From a virus: a stretch of 25,810 bases of DNA. Below the pieces are notes generated by a model that worked only from the letters and a program-made list of their open reading frames with translations, was not told the DNA's origin and made no database searches. Both the position numbers and the translations under genes were made by a program. The first letter of the stretch is position 1, and every line of letters begins with the position of its first letter. This document shows positions 1 through 6,908 of this stretch, in pieces. The stretch is taken from the IMG/VR virus record IMGVR_UViG_3300036770_000716, positions 1 to 25,810 of that record. The stretch is one strand, 5' to 3'.

Positions 1-547
1 GAAAACGGAACGGAATATCTTGGGTGTGCACCCCGCCAGCCCCAGCATCTTGGATACGCCGCATACGCCAGTAAACGAACGTATAGGTCGTCGAAGTATC
101 AGGGGTAGGCCAGACATTGATCGTAGGCGCGTTGACGCCTGTGGGGGTCGTAGCACCGCTCTGCCGGTTGATCCAGACCTGGATGGGCCTGCCCTGTGCC
201 AGCTTGTTAGGGATTGTTGCGTAGGTCGAGACGCTGATACGCGTGATCGTCAGATCCGCTTGGTTGGGCACGCTACCGGCTTGTGTACGGATTACATGCT
301 CTAAAAGATCCACCGTGTCCACGGGGAGCGCGTAAGTGGCTTGCCCAGGCACCAGAACAATCTGGCCCTGCTCCACCGTCCACAGATTGATACCTCGGTT
401 GGCCCAATCGGCAAACAGCAGGTTCATGCTGCGCCGCGCCGTACGAAGGTCATAGCCCGTGCGCAACTCTGCGCCACAGCGTTCAAACGCTTCTTCTACA
501 AGCTCGTTAAGATCGAGGTTGAAGGTGGCGGTGCCAGAGGTTGTCAC
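1..547 (-). CDS. Head-tail adaptor / head-completion-like structural protein (3' end outside window)
   Basis: The reading frame is open from a GTG at 547 to the left edge, so about 182 residues are visible and the C-terminus is missing. The GTG overlaps the stop of the upstream gene (GTGA), and AAGGGA lies 8 to 10 bases before it. The N-terminal part has a helical stretch (LNELVEEAFERCG, then RSMNLLFADWANRGINLW) followed by beta-rich sequence (QIVLVPGQATYALP). This pattern is familiar from phage proteins with a P22 gp4-like, head-completion or tail-adaptor role that sit downstream of capsid genes. The family assignment is from memory of the pattern; the position in the head module supports it. 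A structural role is likely, the exact role is inferred. Confidence 0.8.
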   Translation of the reverse strand, partial: MTTSGTATFNLDLNELVEEAFERCGAELRTGYDLRTARRSMNLLFADWANRGINLWTVEQGQIVLVPGQATYALPVDTVDLLEHVIRTQAGSVPNQADLTITRISVSTYATIPNKLAQGRPIQVWINRQSGATTPTGVNAPTINVWPTPDTSTTYTFVYWRMRRIQDAGAGGVHTQDIPFRF

Positions 548-732
548 TTACTCATCCCTTTTAGCGTACGGGCAAGACGCGCACGTTGGCCTAGTTTTCC
601 AGGCTTCTTGGAGGCGGCGACTAATTTCTTTTCTGGGATCTTCTTGTCACCCTTGATACCTAGCTGCTTACGCAGCTTCCCCACATTTTGTGGTTTAATA
701 GCATCTTGTATCCACTTTTTCTTTTCAGCCAT
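544..732 (-). CDS. Small basic phage protein, 62 aa
   Basis: Short lysine-rich protein with the segment KKPGKLGQRARLARTL near the C-terminus. I recognise the type (KWIQ.AI...LRKQLG...IP.KKL) as a common small protein of unknown function in the late region of aquatic phages. The ATG at 732 has GGAG 7 bases upstream, but that ribosome site lies inside the opposite-strand HNH gene. The stop overlaps the GTG of the adaptor-like gene by 4 bases, suggesting translational coupling. Its start codon overlaps the start codon of the HNH gene on the other strand within the tetranucleotide CATG. Without the HNH gene it would be coupled directly to the 79-aa gene at 1288-1527. Confidence 0.75.
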   Translation of the reverse strand: MAEKKKWIQDAIKPQNVGKLRKQLGIKGDKKIPEKKLVAASKKPGKLGQRARLARTLKGMSK

Positions 733-1279
733 GACTAAACTCCAGAGAAAAATACAAGGAAGAGGACGTATTGAACTTGTATGCGGTGCTTGTGGAAGTA
801 AGTTTACCCGCCCTCACGCGCATGTGCGAGGAGATACAAACGCCTGTTCCAAAATATGCTCGCAAAAGATAAAACCGCGCAAACAAAAAACACTTATACA
901 GTGCGTGTGTAAAGAGTGCAAAAAGCCTTTTAGTGTGCGTAAGGGCCGTGGAGGTACTAACGAATACTGCTCCATACCGTGTATGGCTAAAGCACGGGGT
1001 AAGTCTATGCGTGGAGCCAATCACCATAAATGGAACGGAGGTAGTAGTAAAAGAGCCTATTCTGTTAGAAAAATAATGCAAGACATTATTAAAGAGCGCG
1101 GTAAATGCGAAGATTGTGGAACAACGCATCAACTTCAAGGGCACCATATAAAGTCGCACAGCACAGAACCGGCTCTTAGAGCAGACCCCCAAAATATTCA
1201 AGTGTTGTGTAAGGTATGCCATGCTGAAAAGCACCCAAGACTAAAGGCGTTTATCCTTTCTGGTGGTACGCATGCCTAA
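731..1279 (+). CDS. HNH endonuclease with extra zinc fingers, opposite to surrounding genes
   Basis: 182 residues from the ATG at 731. Cysteine pairs at C18/C21 with C39/C43, and C58/C63 with C80/C84, look like two zinc-binding domains. The C-terminal HNH core has C126xxC129, HH at 138-139, N155, C160xxC163 and H164/H168, the usual betabeta-alpha-metal arrangement with a structural zinc. Such genes are mobile, homing-type endonucleases in phages. It is the only plus-strand gene in the first 12 kb and is visibly richer in A+T than its neighbours, signs of separate origin. The frame stays open upstream to 341, but that part is antisense to two good minus-strand genes and contains no conserved motif. 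No clear ribosome site precedes 731, so the start is the weakest part of this call. Confidence 0.85.
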   Translation: MTKLQRKIQGRGRIELVCGACGSKFTRPHAHVRGDTNACSKICSQKIKPRKQKTLIQCVCKECKKPFSVRKGRGGTNEYCSIPCMAKARGKSMRGANHHKWNGGSSKRAYSVRKIMQDIIKERGKCEDCGTTHQLQGHHIKSHSTEPALRADPQNIQVLCKVCHAEKHPRLKAFILSGGTHA

Positions 1280-1287
1280 ATTAGCCA

Positions 1288-1527
1288 TTATCGAAACCTC
1301 GCTGTCTTTGCTGCAATTGACTTTGGTTGTTTAACAAATTGTTTTCCAGCAGCTTTACCAGTTCTTTTCGCTCTAGTCGTCGCTGCATACTCAGCTGGAG
1401 ATAGTGCGTTGATCGCCTTCTCTGGGAGGTAACGTTCGCCAGTAACGGAGGACGGTTTCCCACTTTTAGTTCTCCACTTTTGGCTGGTCCATTCTTTTAA
1501 GCTCTGCTGCGGCTTCTTTAGTGGCAT
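1288..1527 (-). CDS. Small basic phage protein, 79 aa
   Basis: Contains SLKEWTSQKWRTKSG near the N-terminus, TGERYLPEKAINALSPAEYA in the middle and KQFVKQPKSIAAKTARFR at the end. I recognise this as a widespread small phage protein of unknown function; the three blocks are the conserved parts. The ATG at 1527 is the only start that keeps the first conserved block, and it lies 62 bases inside the preceding gene, with only a weak ribosome site. The stop TAA is part of TAATGG, and the following ATG frame ends after 15 codons, where the HNH gene begins on the other strand. This suggests that the gene was once directly followed by the 62-aa gene. Confidence 0.75.
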   Translation of the reverse strand: MPLKKPQQSLKEWTSQKWRTKSGKPSSVTGERYLPEKAINALSPAEYAATTRAKRTGKAAGKQFVKQPKSIAAKTARFR

Positions 1528-1630
1528 CTACTTCAGTCTTTCTCCGCTCCCGGAACACCTGTGCAGCTTTTAAAACCCACGAAAACACATTGCCGTCCCG
1601 TTTGGGGTCGTACACGGGCGGAGAAATCAC
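1466..1630 (-). CDS. Small hypothetical protein with GTG start, 54 aa
   Basis: The GTG at 1630 overlaps the TGA of the upstream gene (GTGA) and has a very strong ribosome site, GGAGGTG, 7 bases before it. The peptide contains VYDPKRDGNVFSWVLKAA and then a charged helix (ERRKTEVDATKEAAAELKRM), consistent with a small helical protein. It fills what would otherwise be an empty gap of about 100 bases in a tightly packed operon. Its last 62 bases are read in a second frame as the start of the 79-aa gene. I do not recognise the family. The start site and the gap-filling position are the main evidence. Confidence 0.65.
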   Translation of the reverse strand: MISPPVYDPKRDGNVFSWVLKAAQVFRERRKTEVDATKEAAAELKRMDQPKVEN

Positions 1631-1911
1631 TTATAGCCACCTCCGGCGGCTTTGTATTTCTTTGCCAGGAGTTGTGCTTTTCGGGCTGACCACTGCCCTG
1701 CACGAGTTCCTTGAGTGTCAGCATTTTTAATCTGGTTAAAGATCTTTTTACGTAGCCCAGGATTTGTGTAAACGCCTGCTTCATTGACACGCGATTTAGT
1801 CTCGCCGCCATCTTTGAACGTCTGAAACGTGTCACCATCTTTACGGCGTCCCGTTTTAGCTTTTGGCATTTTGGATGAGCGTATAGCGCCCATCCCGCGA
1901 CTCGGCAACAT
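1627..1911 (-). CDS. Small basic phage protein ending QWSARKAQLLAKKYKAAGGGYK
   Basis: 94 residues from the ATG at 1911, which directly follows the upstream stop (TAAATG). The C-terminal half (NEAGVYTNPGLRKKIF, then a tryptophan-serine-alanine-arginine block and a final GGGYK) is a signature I know from small proteins of unknown function in aquatic phages, and I believe it has a DUF number I cannot confirm. An inner ATG at 1869 would give 80 residues. The earlier start is preferred because the preceding residues (PSRGMGAIRSSK) also look like those of related proteins and because of the stop-start coupling. Probably a late protein, possibly DNA- or virion-associated because it is strongly basic (inference). 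Confidence 0.75.
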   Translation of the reverse strand: MLPSRGMGAIRSSKMPKAKTGRRKDGDTFQTFKDGGETKSRVNEAGVYTNPGLRKKIFNQIKNADTQGTRAGQWSARKAQLLAKKYKAAGGGYK

Positions 1912-2073
1912 TTAGCACTTCGCCTTGGTCATCTTGGTCTTGGGCGATCCACCGTTCATCATGGCGATCATCTTGCCCTTGGTTTTGCCTTTGGTAGCAA
2001 CACCGTCACGGCTCGGGGCAGCAGTCTTAACAGCACCCATCTTGGTGGCACCCATACCAGTCATCTTTTTCAT
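1912..2073 (-). CDS. Very small basic protein, 53 aa
   Basis: The ATG at 2073 has AGGAAAAGGA upstream at suitable spacing. The 53 residues are rich in lysine, methionine and glycine, with a TKMGAVKTAAPSRDG block followed by TKGKTKGKM. I have seen similar short sequences next to the DUF6321-type gene in uncultured phages; no function is known. The stop abuts the ATG of the next gene (TAAATG), so the two are probably translated together. There are no other frames of note in this stretch. Confidence 0.65.
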   Translation of the reverse strand: MKKMTGMGATKMGAVKTAAPSRDGVATKGKTKGKMIAMMNGGSPKTKMTKAKC

Positions 2074-2087
2074 AGCAGTTCCTTTTC

Positions 2088-2333
2088 CTAATTACGTTGG
2101 CCTAACGCGTCTATCTTGGCTTCCAGACGCTTGAACCCATCATCAAAATGTTCCCGAATCTTATCCAGATCGGCCCGTACTTCTGCGCGGGTAATGTGCT
2201 CCCGCGCCACTTCTTCCCGCGTACGGTTCAGCAAAATGCTGATCCGCTGTAGTTCATCGAACTTGCCCTTAAGCAGCATACCCATTACCGCCACTATCGC
2301 CGTAAGAACGACGTTCCAAAGCATCATTTCCAT
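2088..2333 (-). CDS. Small membrane-anchored coiled-coil protein, 81 aa
   Basis: One hydrophobic segment at about residues 4-21 (LWNVVLTAIVAVMGMLL) is followed by a long charged helix with heptad spacing to the C-terminus. The start ATG immediately follows the upstream stop (TAAATG). One membrane segment followed by a cytoplasmic or periplasmic coiled coil would fit a lysis accessory protein (holin- or spanin-like) or a membrane-associated structural protein, but nothing in the sequence decides between them. No lysozyme is seen nearby. Confidence 0.7.
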   Translation of the reverse strand: MEMMLWNVVLTAIVAVMGMLLKGKFDELQRISILLNRTREEVAREHITRAEVRADLDKIREHFDDGFKRLEAKIDALGQRN

Positions 2334-2588
2334 TTAGCAGTTCCATGCTCTCAACGATTTATTGATACGAGAGTTCGGATCTTTAGCTGTCTTGGCAGAT
2401 GTCAGCTTCTTCTTCATGCCTTTCATACGGGCACAGAATGAATCCCGCCTAGGACCGCCTTCAGGCTGCGGGGCTTTTAACCCCGGCTTTCCAGGGTTAG
2501 CTGCATTGTAGGAGGCCCGTCCTTTGGCGTTAAGACCGCCCTTTTCGGACTTGCCCTCTTTGCGCTGCCATGCTGGTGTCTTAGCCAT
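2334..2588 (-). CDS. DUF6321-like small basic protein, 84 aa
   Basis: The N-terminus PAWQRKEGKSEKGGLNAKGR, a middle RRDSFCARMKGM and the C-terminus DPNSRINKSLRAWNC are the three blocks of a small family that I know as DUF6321, common in phages of aquatic bacteria. Function is unknown. The length, about 80 residues, is usual. The ATG at 2588 lies 8 bases inside the preceding gene and has no clear ribosome site, so translation is probably coupled. The family is normally found near capsid and tail genes, as here. Confidence 0.85.
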   Translation of the reverse strand: MAKTPAWQRKEGKSEKGGLNAKGRASYNAANPGKPGLKAPQPEGGPRRDSFCARMKGMKKKLTSAKTAKDPNSRINKSLRAWNC

Positions 2589-2892
2589 AGATCAGAGTCA
2601 TCGAAGTGGTGTTGGTGACAGTACCGTGCAGACCAGACTCGCACAGAATACCTTCGCCGGGCATCGGGATAATCGTGTAGCCAGCGGTTGTACTAGCAGC
2701 GGTATTGACCGTTATGAGGATCTTTCCACTAGCACCGCCTTCACGAATAACCACAGACCCAGCACTAGCGCCATTAACAGCATAGACAGTCTTAATCCGC
2801 GCCCGTTGAATGGCATTATCGTTCTGGTCTAGAAAGTTACCGGTTGACTCTAGCGGCTTAGTCGCTAGTACGTCATATTGCATAGTAGGCAT
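2581..2892 (-). CDS. Small putative structural protein, 103 aa
   Basis: Beta-rich, Ala/Thr/Gly-rich sequence with segments such as SAGSVVIREGG and KILITVNTAAS, resembling small virion proteins. The ATG at 2892 has AGGAGG five bases upstream, and a second ATG three codons later is less well placed. It follows another small Ala/Thr-rich gene (2905-3093) and precedes the DUF6321-like gene with an 8-base overlap. A role in the head, neck or tail is inferred from composition and position. I do not recognise a named family. Confidence 0.75.
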   Translation of the reverse strand: MPTMQYDVLATKPLESTGNFLDQNDNAIQRARIKTVYAVNGASAGSVVIREGGASGKILITVNTAASTTAGYTIIPMPGEGILCESGLHGTVTNTTSMTLIYG

Positions 2893-2904
2893 TTGAGCCT
2901 CCTA

Positions 2905-3093
2905 TTACGAAGCGGAGATAGCAGCGAGAGTATCTACGCGAAGCCAGTCGGTACCATCAAAGAACGCCAGAACAGGACTACCAGCAGCGCCGTTGCTGAA
3001 ATATGCAACAGAACCAGTAGTAGCAGTAGTGGGGGCGGTAGCAACCGTGAAGACACCCAGGTTTACTGGGCCGGAGAAAGAGGTTTGAGCCAT
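2905..3093 (-). CDS. Small putative structural protein, 62 aa
   Basis: The start at 3093 is preferred because GAAAGGAAG lies just upstream; an upstream ATG at 3120 adds nine residues and has no ribosome site. The sequence (FSGPVNLGVFTVATAPTTA, then VLAFFDGTDWLRVDT) resembles short beta-structured virion or tail-fibre-tip segments in which FDGTDWLRVD is a typical end. The residues around FDG.DW..VD are common to many phage appendage proteins, but here they form a whole small protein. Function inferred only. It follows the HNH gene by about 100 bases without another recognisable gene. Confidence 0.7.
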   Translation of the reverse strand: MAQTSFSGPVNLGVFTVATAPTTATTGSVAYFSNGAAGSPVLAFFDGTDWLRVDTLAAISAS

Positions 3094-3194
3094 TTTTGGC
3101 TTCCTTTCGTGTAGTAGCACATCCCCGTACCGTCTCTACTAAGTCTGCTAGGTCAGTCTGTACGGGTGGAAATCCTAGACTTGTTCTCTTTGTA

Positions 3195-3776
3195 TCAGGT
3201 ATTTGTTGGGGCGTCAAGGAGCTTGTTCGACTTCTTCAAGTTTTCCTCTTGGGTCATTACGCGCAGATTCCAGGGCACGTGCAGGCCACACACCGCGTCA
3301 TTTATCAAAGGAACTATGTGGTCCACCACGTAGCGTTCGCCAGTAAGTTTGGTAAGTCTCTGCGCTTCTAGGTATAGCTGGCGGATCTGGAGCTTCTGTT
3401 CTTTTGTTACCCAAGGCGGTGTAGCGTTTCTGTGTCGCCGTTTACGCACGCTGGTGAGGGCTTTGTAAAGTTCTGGGTTGGCAATCTTGTACTTTTCTTT
3501 GTAGATACGAACTTCTTCGTGGGGCCTAGCTGCCGCGCGTGCAATAACAGCCTCACGGTTCTTTTGATAGTAGCGTCTCCCTGCGGCCCTAGCCGCTTCT
3601 GACTTCGGCTTCTCCTTACGCTTCTCGTTATCTACTACCCAGTCTTCCTTCATGCACTCAATACACACACCCTTTGTTTTGCGTAGGGCTATGTGCCCCC
3701 TAGAACACGGCAAGCCTGTGAAGTAGTGCGTTGCACCTTGGGCTTTTGCTTCGGCGCGGGTCTTCGGATACTCCAT
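3195..3776 (-). CDS. HNH endonuclease, 193 aa
   Basis: The N-terminal zinc-binding part has C24, H28, C38 and C41 in the pattern Y..G.PC..GH......G.C..C. A basic helical linker follows. The C-terminal HNH core is DHIVPL at 152-157, GLHVPWNLRV at 164-173 and N179 with K-S-N following. This domain order is typical of free-standing phage HNH endonucleases of the homing type. The ATG at 3776 has a strong AAAGGAGG site. It lies just downstream of the capsid terminator and on the same strand as its neighbours. Probably a selfish insertion between the capsid gene and the small structural genes; it could also assist packaging, but terminase-linked HNH genes are normally next to terL, not here. Confidence 0.9.
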   Translation of the reverse strand: MEYPKTRAEAKAQGATHYFTGLPCSRGHIALRKTKGVCIECMKEDWVVDNEKRKEKPKSEAARAAGRRYYQKNREAVIARAAARPHEEVRIYKEKYKIANPELYKALTSVRKRRHRNATPPWVTKEQKLQIRQLYLEAQRLTKLTGERYVVDHIVPLINDAVCGLHVPWNLRVMTQEENLKKSNKLLDAPTNT

Positions 3777-3818
3777 GATTTCCTCCTTTAGTTACGATAC
3801 GGGAAATCATACAGCAAT

Positions 3819-3843
3819 AAAAAACCCCGCGCAAGGCGGGGTT
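3819..3843 (-). terminator. Rho-independent terminator after the capsid gene
   Basis: On the minus strand an 8-bp perfect stem (3836-3843 pairs with 3823-3830, AACCCCGC / GCGGGGTT) with a 5-base loop is followed by a run of six T, then ATT. It lies 33 bases after the major capsid stop codon and in the right orientation to end or attenuate late transcription. Genes further downstream must use read-through or their own promoter. Confidence 0.9.
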
Positions 3844-3875
3844 CCAATCTAGCCCAAAGGCTTGATTTATAAGGC

Positions 3876-4784
3876 TTAAGCTCCGGGCGAACCAAACATC
3901 CCGAGAGGGTCACTCCAGCCGAAGCTGTAACGCTCACGAGCCTTGTAACGAACGTTGCCTGTATCGAAATCCCCGTCCATTGACGTCTGCATCGGCGTAC
4001 GCACAAAGTGCTTCAGACCGTTAGGAACGTCCGTGGTGAGGAACCAGGCATCCGGGTCGGTCAGGAAGTGGTTAATGGCATAACCCTCGGGGATCGAGCC
4101 ATTATTCCGCAGGGCGTTGATGTCGTTGTCAGCCGTAGCGGTACGGAGTTCCGTATCCAACAGACGGGTTGCAACGAATTGCAGCGCAGGAGGAATAATC
4201 AGCTTGCGGGGGCGAGCAGCGATCAGGAGACCACGCTCATCCGTCCACGCGGCGATCTGAATAACGGCGGCTTCAAGAGAAGTCTCGTTCAGGTCAGCCG
4301 GGGTAGCAGGCTCGTTGGAGTTAACGCCACCAGAAACCAGCGGGTGCTGGGTATCAAACAGCGGCTTGCCATCACCACCAGCATAGGCAGAGTCGAAGCC
4401 ATTGTTAAGAATGGCAGCGGCTTTAACCTGCTTGGTGTATGCCATAGCACGGGCCAGGGCCTTGGTATACCGGGACGACAGGCTGTCGTACAGGTTGTCC
4501 TCGATGGCCTCTTCCGTGACGGAGAAGCCAAGGGCGATGGTTTCGTGCGTATAGCGAGCGGTGAACGCCTCTTGCGCGTTATCGTAGGCAATTGCACTGC
4601 CCTCGTTCTTCACCGGTGCGGCGGAGAAGCCAGACAGTTTGGTTTCCTCTTCAAACGAACGCTCGGAGGTTTCGGTTTCGTAGATTTCCTTGTGCTCTTC
4701 ACCATAACGAGCATATTCAAGACCGAACAGTGCGTTCAGGCCAGGAAGGAGTTCTTTAAGTAGTTGTGCGCGTGAAATAGCCAT
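3876..4784 (-). CDS. Major capsid protein, Mu gpT-like
   Basis: 302 residues, close to the usual length of Mu gpT-type major head proteins. Recognisable blocks are an N-terminal helix with LLPGLNALFGLEY, then FSVTEEAIEDNLYDSL, the segment GKPLFDTQHPL and a C-terminal RERYSFGWSDPLGMFGSPGA. This family forms HK97-fold shells. AAGGAG stands 9 bases before the ATG. It is preceded by the putative decoration protein and followed by a strong terminator, which is usual for the most highly expressed phage gene. No clear N-terminal delta domain is visible, so a separate scaffold (5949-6896) is plausible. Confidence 0.9.
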   Translation of the reverse strand: MAISRAQLLKELLPGLNALFGLEYARYGEEHKEIYETETSERSFEEETKLSGFSAAPVKNEGSAIAYDNAQEAFTARYTHETIALGFSVTEEAIEDNLYDSLSSRYTKALARAMAYTKQVKAAAILNNGFDSAYAGGDGKPLFDTQHPLVSGGVNSNEPATPADLNETSLEAAVIQIAAWTDERGLLIAARPRKLIIPPALQFVATRLLDTELRTATADNDINALRNNGSIPEGYAINHFLTDPDAWFLTTDVPNGLKHFVRTPMQTSMDGDFDTGNVRYKARERYSFGWSDPLGMFGSPGA

Positions 4785-4796
4785 TTAAGTTTCTCC

Positions 4797-5453
4797 TTAT
4801 ACGCCAACAGGGTTGAGATACTGATGGCCACCGGTCACGACGCTAGTGGTATTAATACCACCGTCAGAGGTCGAAACCACGTACGGGGCGTTCCACTTAA
4901 CAATCGCTTCCTGATACACAACATTGCCGCCAGAAACATAGGAAGTCTCAGGAACCAGATCAACGATCCGAACCGGCAAAGAAGCCGTAGTAGCAACGGT
5001 ATCGTCAATAGCCACGCCAGAGTTACCAGTGGTCGTGTTACCAGAGTTCTGAACCAGAGCAGCGTTGTTACCAACAGCCGTACGTTGGACAGTACCGATA
5101 GTCGTACCAGAAGAAACAATAGCTACTTTGTACAGCGCATCAGGATCATCCTGGACGTAAGCCATGATGTCAGAAGCGGTTGTACTGGCGGGGTAGTTCT
5201 GACGGAAGACCTTACCGTAGGTAGGATCAGTGTAAGAACAGCCAAGAAACACACCAACAGGAGTAGCGGTAGTAGTACCGGTTTCTTTCACCAGAACACC
5301 GTCGCTGGAGAGCTTAACAACGTCACCGAAGAAAATACCGGTGGCGTAAGCCGAAGCGATGGGGATCTGACGAGTAGCACCAGCAAATACCTGACCGCCG
5401 ATCAAGTTGATCGGGATTAGCCCGTAGGGGCCATTAACAGTAGGATAAGCCAT
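4797..5453 (-). CDS. Putative capsid decoration / structural protein, 218 aa
   Basis: The sequence is rich in Thr, Val, Gly and Ala with few charged residues, which fits a beta-rich virion protein. It starts MAYPTVNGPYGLIPINLIGG and has repeated SSGTT / NSGNTTTGNSG-type loops. Proteins of this kind lie directly upstream of the major capsid gene in many uncultured phages and are taken as cement or minor head proteins. A weak ribosome site (GAGGTC) precedes the ATG. I cannot name a Pfam family with confidence; the structural role is inferred from composition and place. Confidence 0.75.
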   Translation of the reverse strand: MAYPTVNGPYGLIPINLIGGQVFAGATRQIPIASAYATGIFFGDVVKLSSDGVLVKETGTTTATPVGVFLGCSYTDPTYGKVFRQNYPASTTASDIMAYVQDDPDALYKVAIVSSGTTIGTVQRTAVGNNAALVQNSGNTTTGNSGVAIDDTVATTASLPVRIVDLVPETSYVSGGNVVYQEAIVKWNAPYVVSTSDGGINTTSVVTGGHQYLNPVGV

Positions 5454-5473
5454 AGTTGACCTCGTTTAAAAAG

Positions 5474-5947
5474 TTATTTAGACCCAGACCCAAACCCAAC
5501 ACCTCTGGTCGTCGAGCTTTTCTTCTCGCTAAACAGGGGCATGCGTGGGTCATTGTTTCGCAGGAAGTTGTTATCCACAGACTCCATCTGCGCCTTGTTT
5601 TGAACATGGTAGTAGCTGCCACGCGACTCTGCCAATTCCTGCGGCATTTTGCACAACATCAAACCACCTAATTCAACATTGCCATTTTTGTTGCCAGCGA
5701 GTTGTAGCTCGGGATGATCTTCTGCGCGTACAGGTTCCCATCCTTCCCGTGTCCGTTTGGATACGTTTTGGGGGGTTGCCTGACCCAGAAGCTCTACACC
5801 AACCCACCTAAAACGCCATCCGGCTTGTGGTGTTGGTTCTGGAAGCGTGCTCGCAGGCTGATAGACCATACGGGCAGCACCCTCACGTGTTTGAAGGTTT
5901 CTAGGTGTACGCTCTTGCGTACCGTCACGACTGATTCGTTCAGACAT
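5474..5947 (-). CDS. Conserved hypothetical head-module protein, 157 aa
   Basis: Central motif GWRFRWVGVELLGQ, followed by NVSKRTREGWEPVRAEDHP and a lysine/asparagine-rich end with a Gly/Ser tail. I recognise this layout (W-rich segment then REGWEPV) as a protein found between scaffold and capsid genes of aquatic phages, with no assigned function. The ATG at 5947 follows the scaffold stop by one base and CGGAG lies 7 to 11 bases upstream. It may bind capsid or scaffold; this is inference from synteny. Confidence 0.75.
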   Translation of the reverse strand: MSERISRDGTQERTPRNLQTREGAARMVYQPASTLPEPTPQAGWRFRWVGVELLGQATPQNVSKRTREGWEPVRAEDHPELQLAGNKNGNVELGGLMLCKMPQELAESRGSYYHVQNKAQMESVDNNFLRNNDPRMPLFSEKKSSTTRGVGFGSGSK

Positions 5948-5948
5948 A

Positions 5949-6896
5949 TTAGGACTCCGAGTTAAGTTTTAATACTTCAGTTGCATACTGCTTATTGGTA
6001 AGACCAAGCCGTCGAGCAATCGCTTCTTGCGATTTAGTCAACGTAACTTGCGTTTTCTTAGCCGCAGTACGGGTAGGAGCAGCAACAACGGTTGCCGGAC
6101 GTTTAACTTCTCTCGTTTCCTTCTTCGTCTCACCGAAAAAATCGGGAAACACTTCACGCATGCGAGCGTCTACCCGCTCGTAATATTCCGGTGTTCCTGC
6201 ACGGACACCAGCGTTGACCAACTTCTTGTGCACAGCATACGCGAGAGCGGTCATCTCATCATCCTGCCCAAACCACTGATTCCGAGCTTGCCACTTAACG
6301 TCCGTATCAGTCAGTTGAACAGCAGGTTGTTGCTGCGTAGGTGTTACATATACCTCTTTTTCTGGTTGTTGTAAAGCAGGCGGTTTATACGCCTTTGCTG
6401 CTTCAGAACGATATTTTGCCGCAGCCAACTCTTCTTGCGCTGCAATAATCGCATCAGTATCGTAAGACTCCTGTGCCGCTTTTAGTTTCTGCCGAGCCAT
6501 TTGCAGTTCCATATCGGCCTGAGACTGAACCACTTTTGTATATGTCTCGGCCCCTGCCTGGAACTGATCACGCAGACGCTTGTTTTCTGCCAATAACTGC
6601 TCAGCAACACGCGCTGCTTCTTCTCGCTCTCGTAAAGCGGCTTCTTTCGCCCGTCTCTCGTCGTGCCGTGCGTGGGTTAATTCACGCATCCGCTTCTGAA
6701 CCTTGTCGCTATATTCCGCAACTTCTTCATCAGTCGGATCATTGACATCGCGATCAAGAGGCTTACGGCCCCGATCTTCTTCCGGCGTATCGTCTACAAC
6801 CTCTAGTTCAATATCATCTTCTTCGGTACGAACTTCTAATTCTTCGTCTTGCCCTTGCTGCTCTTGTTCATCGGGAAATTTGTATGCTTCTGGCAT
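5949..6896 (-). CDS. Scaffold-like coiled-coil protein
   Basis: 315 residues. The first 60 are very acidic (EEDDIELEVVDDTPEED), followed by a long predicted coiled coil at about 60-170 (repeated E/A/R/Q heptads such as EREEAARVAEQLLAENKRL). A Gln/Pro-rich linker and a smaller C-terminal basic helix (TLTKSQEAIARRLGLTNKQYA) come last. The architecture and the place between portal and capsid fit a head scaffolding protein, whose basic C-terminal helix usually contacts the capsid. AGGAGC precedes the ATG. Sequence similarity to a named scaffold is not claimed. Confidence 0.75.
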   Translation of the reverse strand: MPEAYKFPDEQEQQGQDEELEVRTEEDDIELEVVDDTPEEDRGRKPLDRDVNDPTDEEVAEYSDKVQKRMRELTHARHDERRAKEAALREREEAARVAEQLLAENKRLRDQFQAGAETYTKVVQSQADMELQMARQKLKAAQESYDTDAIIAAQEELAAAKYRSEAAKAYKPPALQQPEKEVYVTPTQQQPAVQLTDTDVKWQARNQWFGQDDEMTALAYAVHKKLVNAGVRAGTPEYYERVDARMREVFPDFFGETKKETREVKRPATVVAAPTRTAAKKTQVTLTKSQEAIARRLGLTNKQYATEVLKLNSES

Positions 6897-6908
6897 TTCT
6901 AGCTCCTA

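Noticed and set aside
341-730. Upstream extension of the plus-strand HNH frame
   Set aside because: It is antisense to the 62-aa gene and the adaptor-like gene, which both have good protein features, and shows no motif.
2978-3217. 79-codon minus-strand frame behind the HNH gene
   Set aside because: It overlaps the 2905-3093 gene in another frame and the HNH 3' end; no ribosome site. The part at 3094-3194 looks slightly protein-like and could be a remnant, but there is no support.
4008-4763. 251-codon plus-strand frame
   Set aside because: Complete antisense of the major capsid gene; caused by its codon use.
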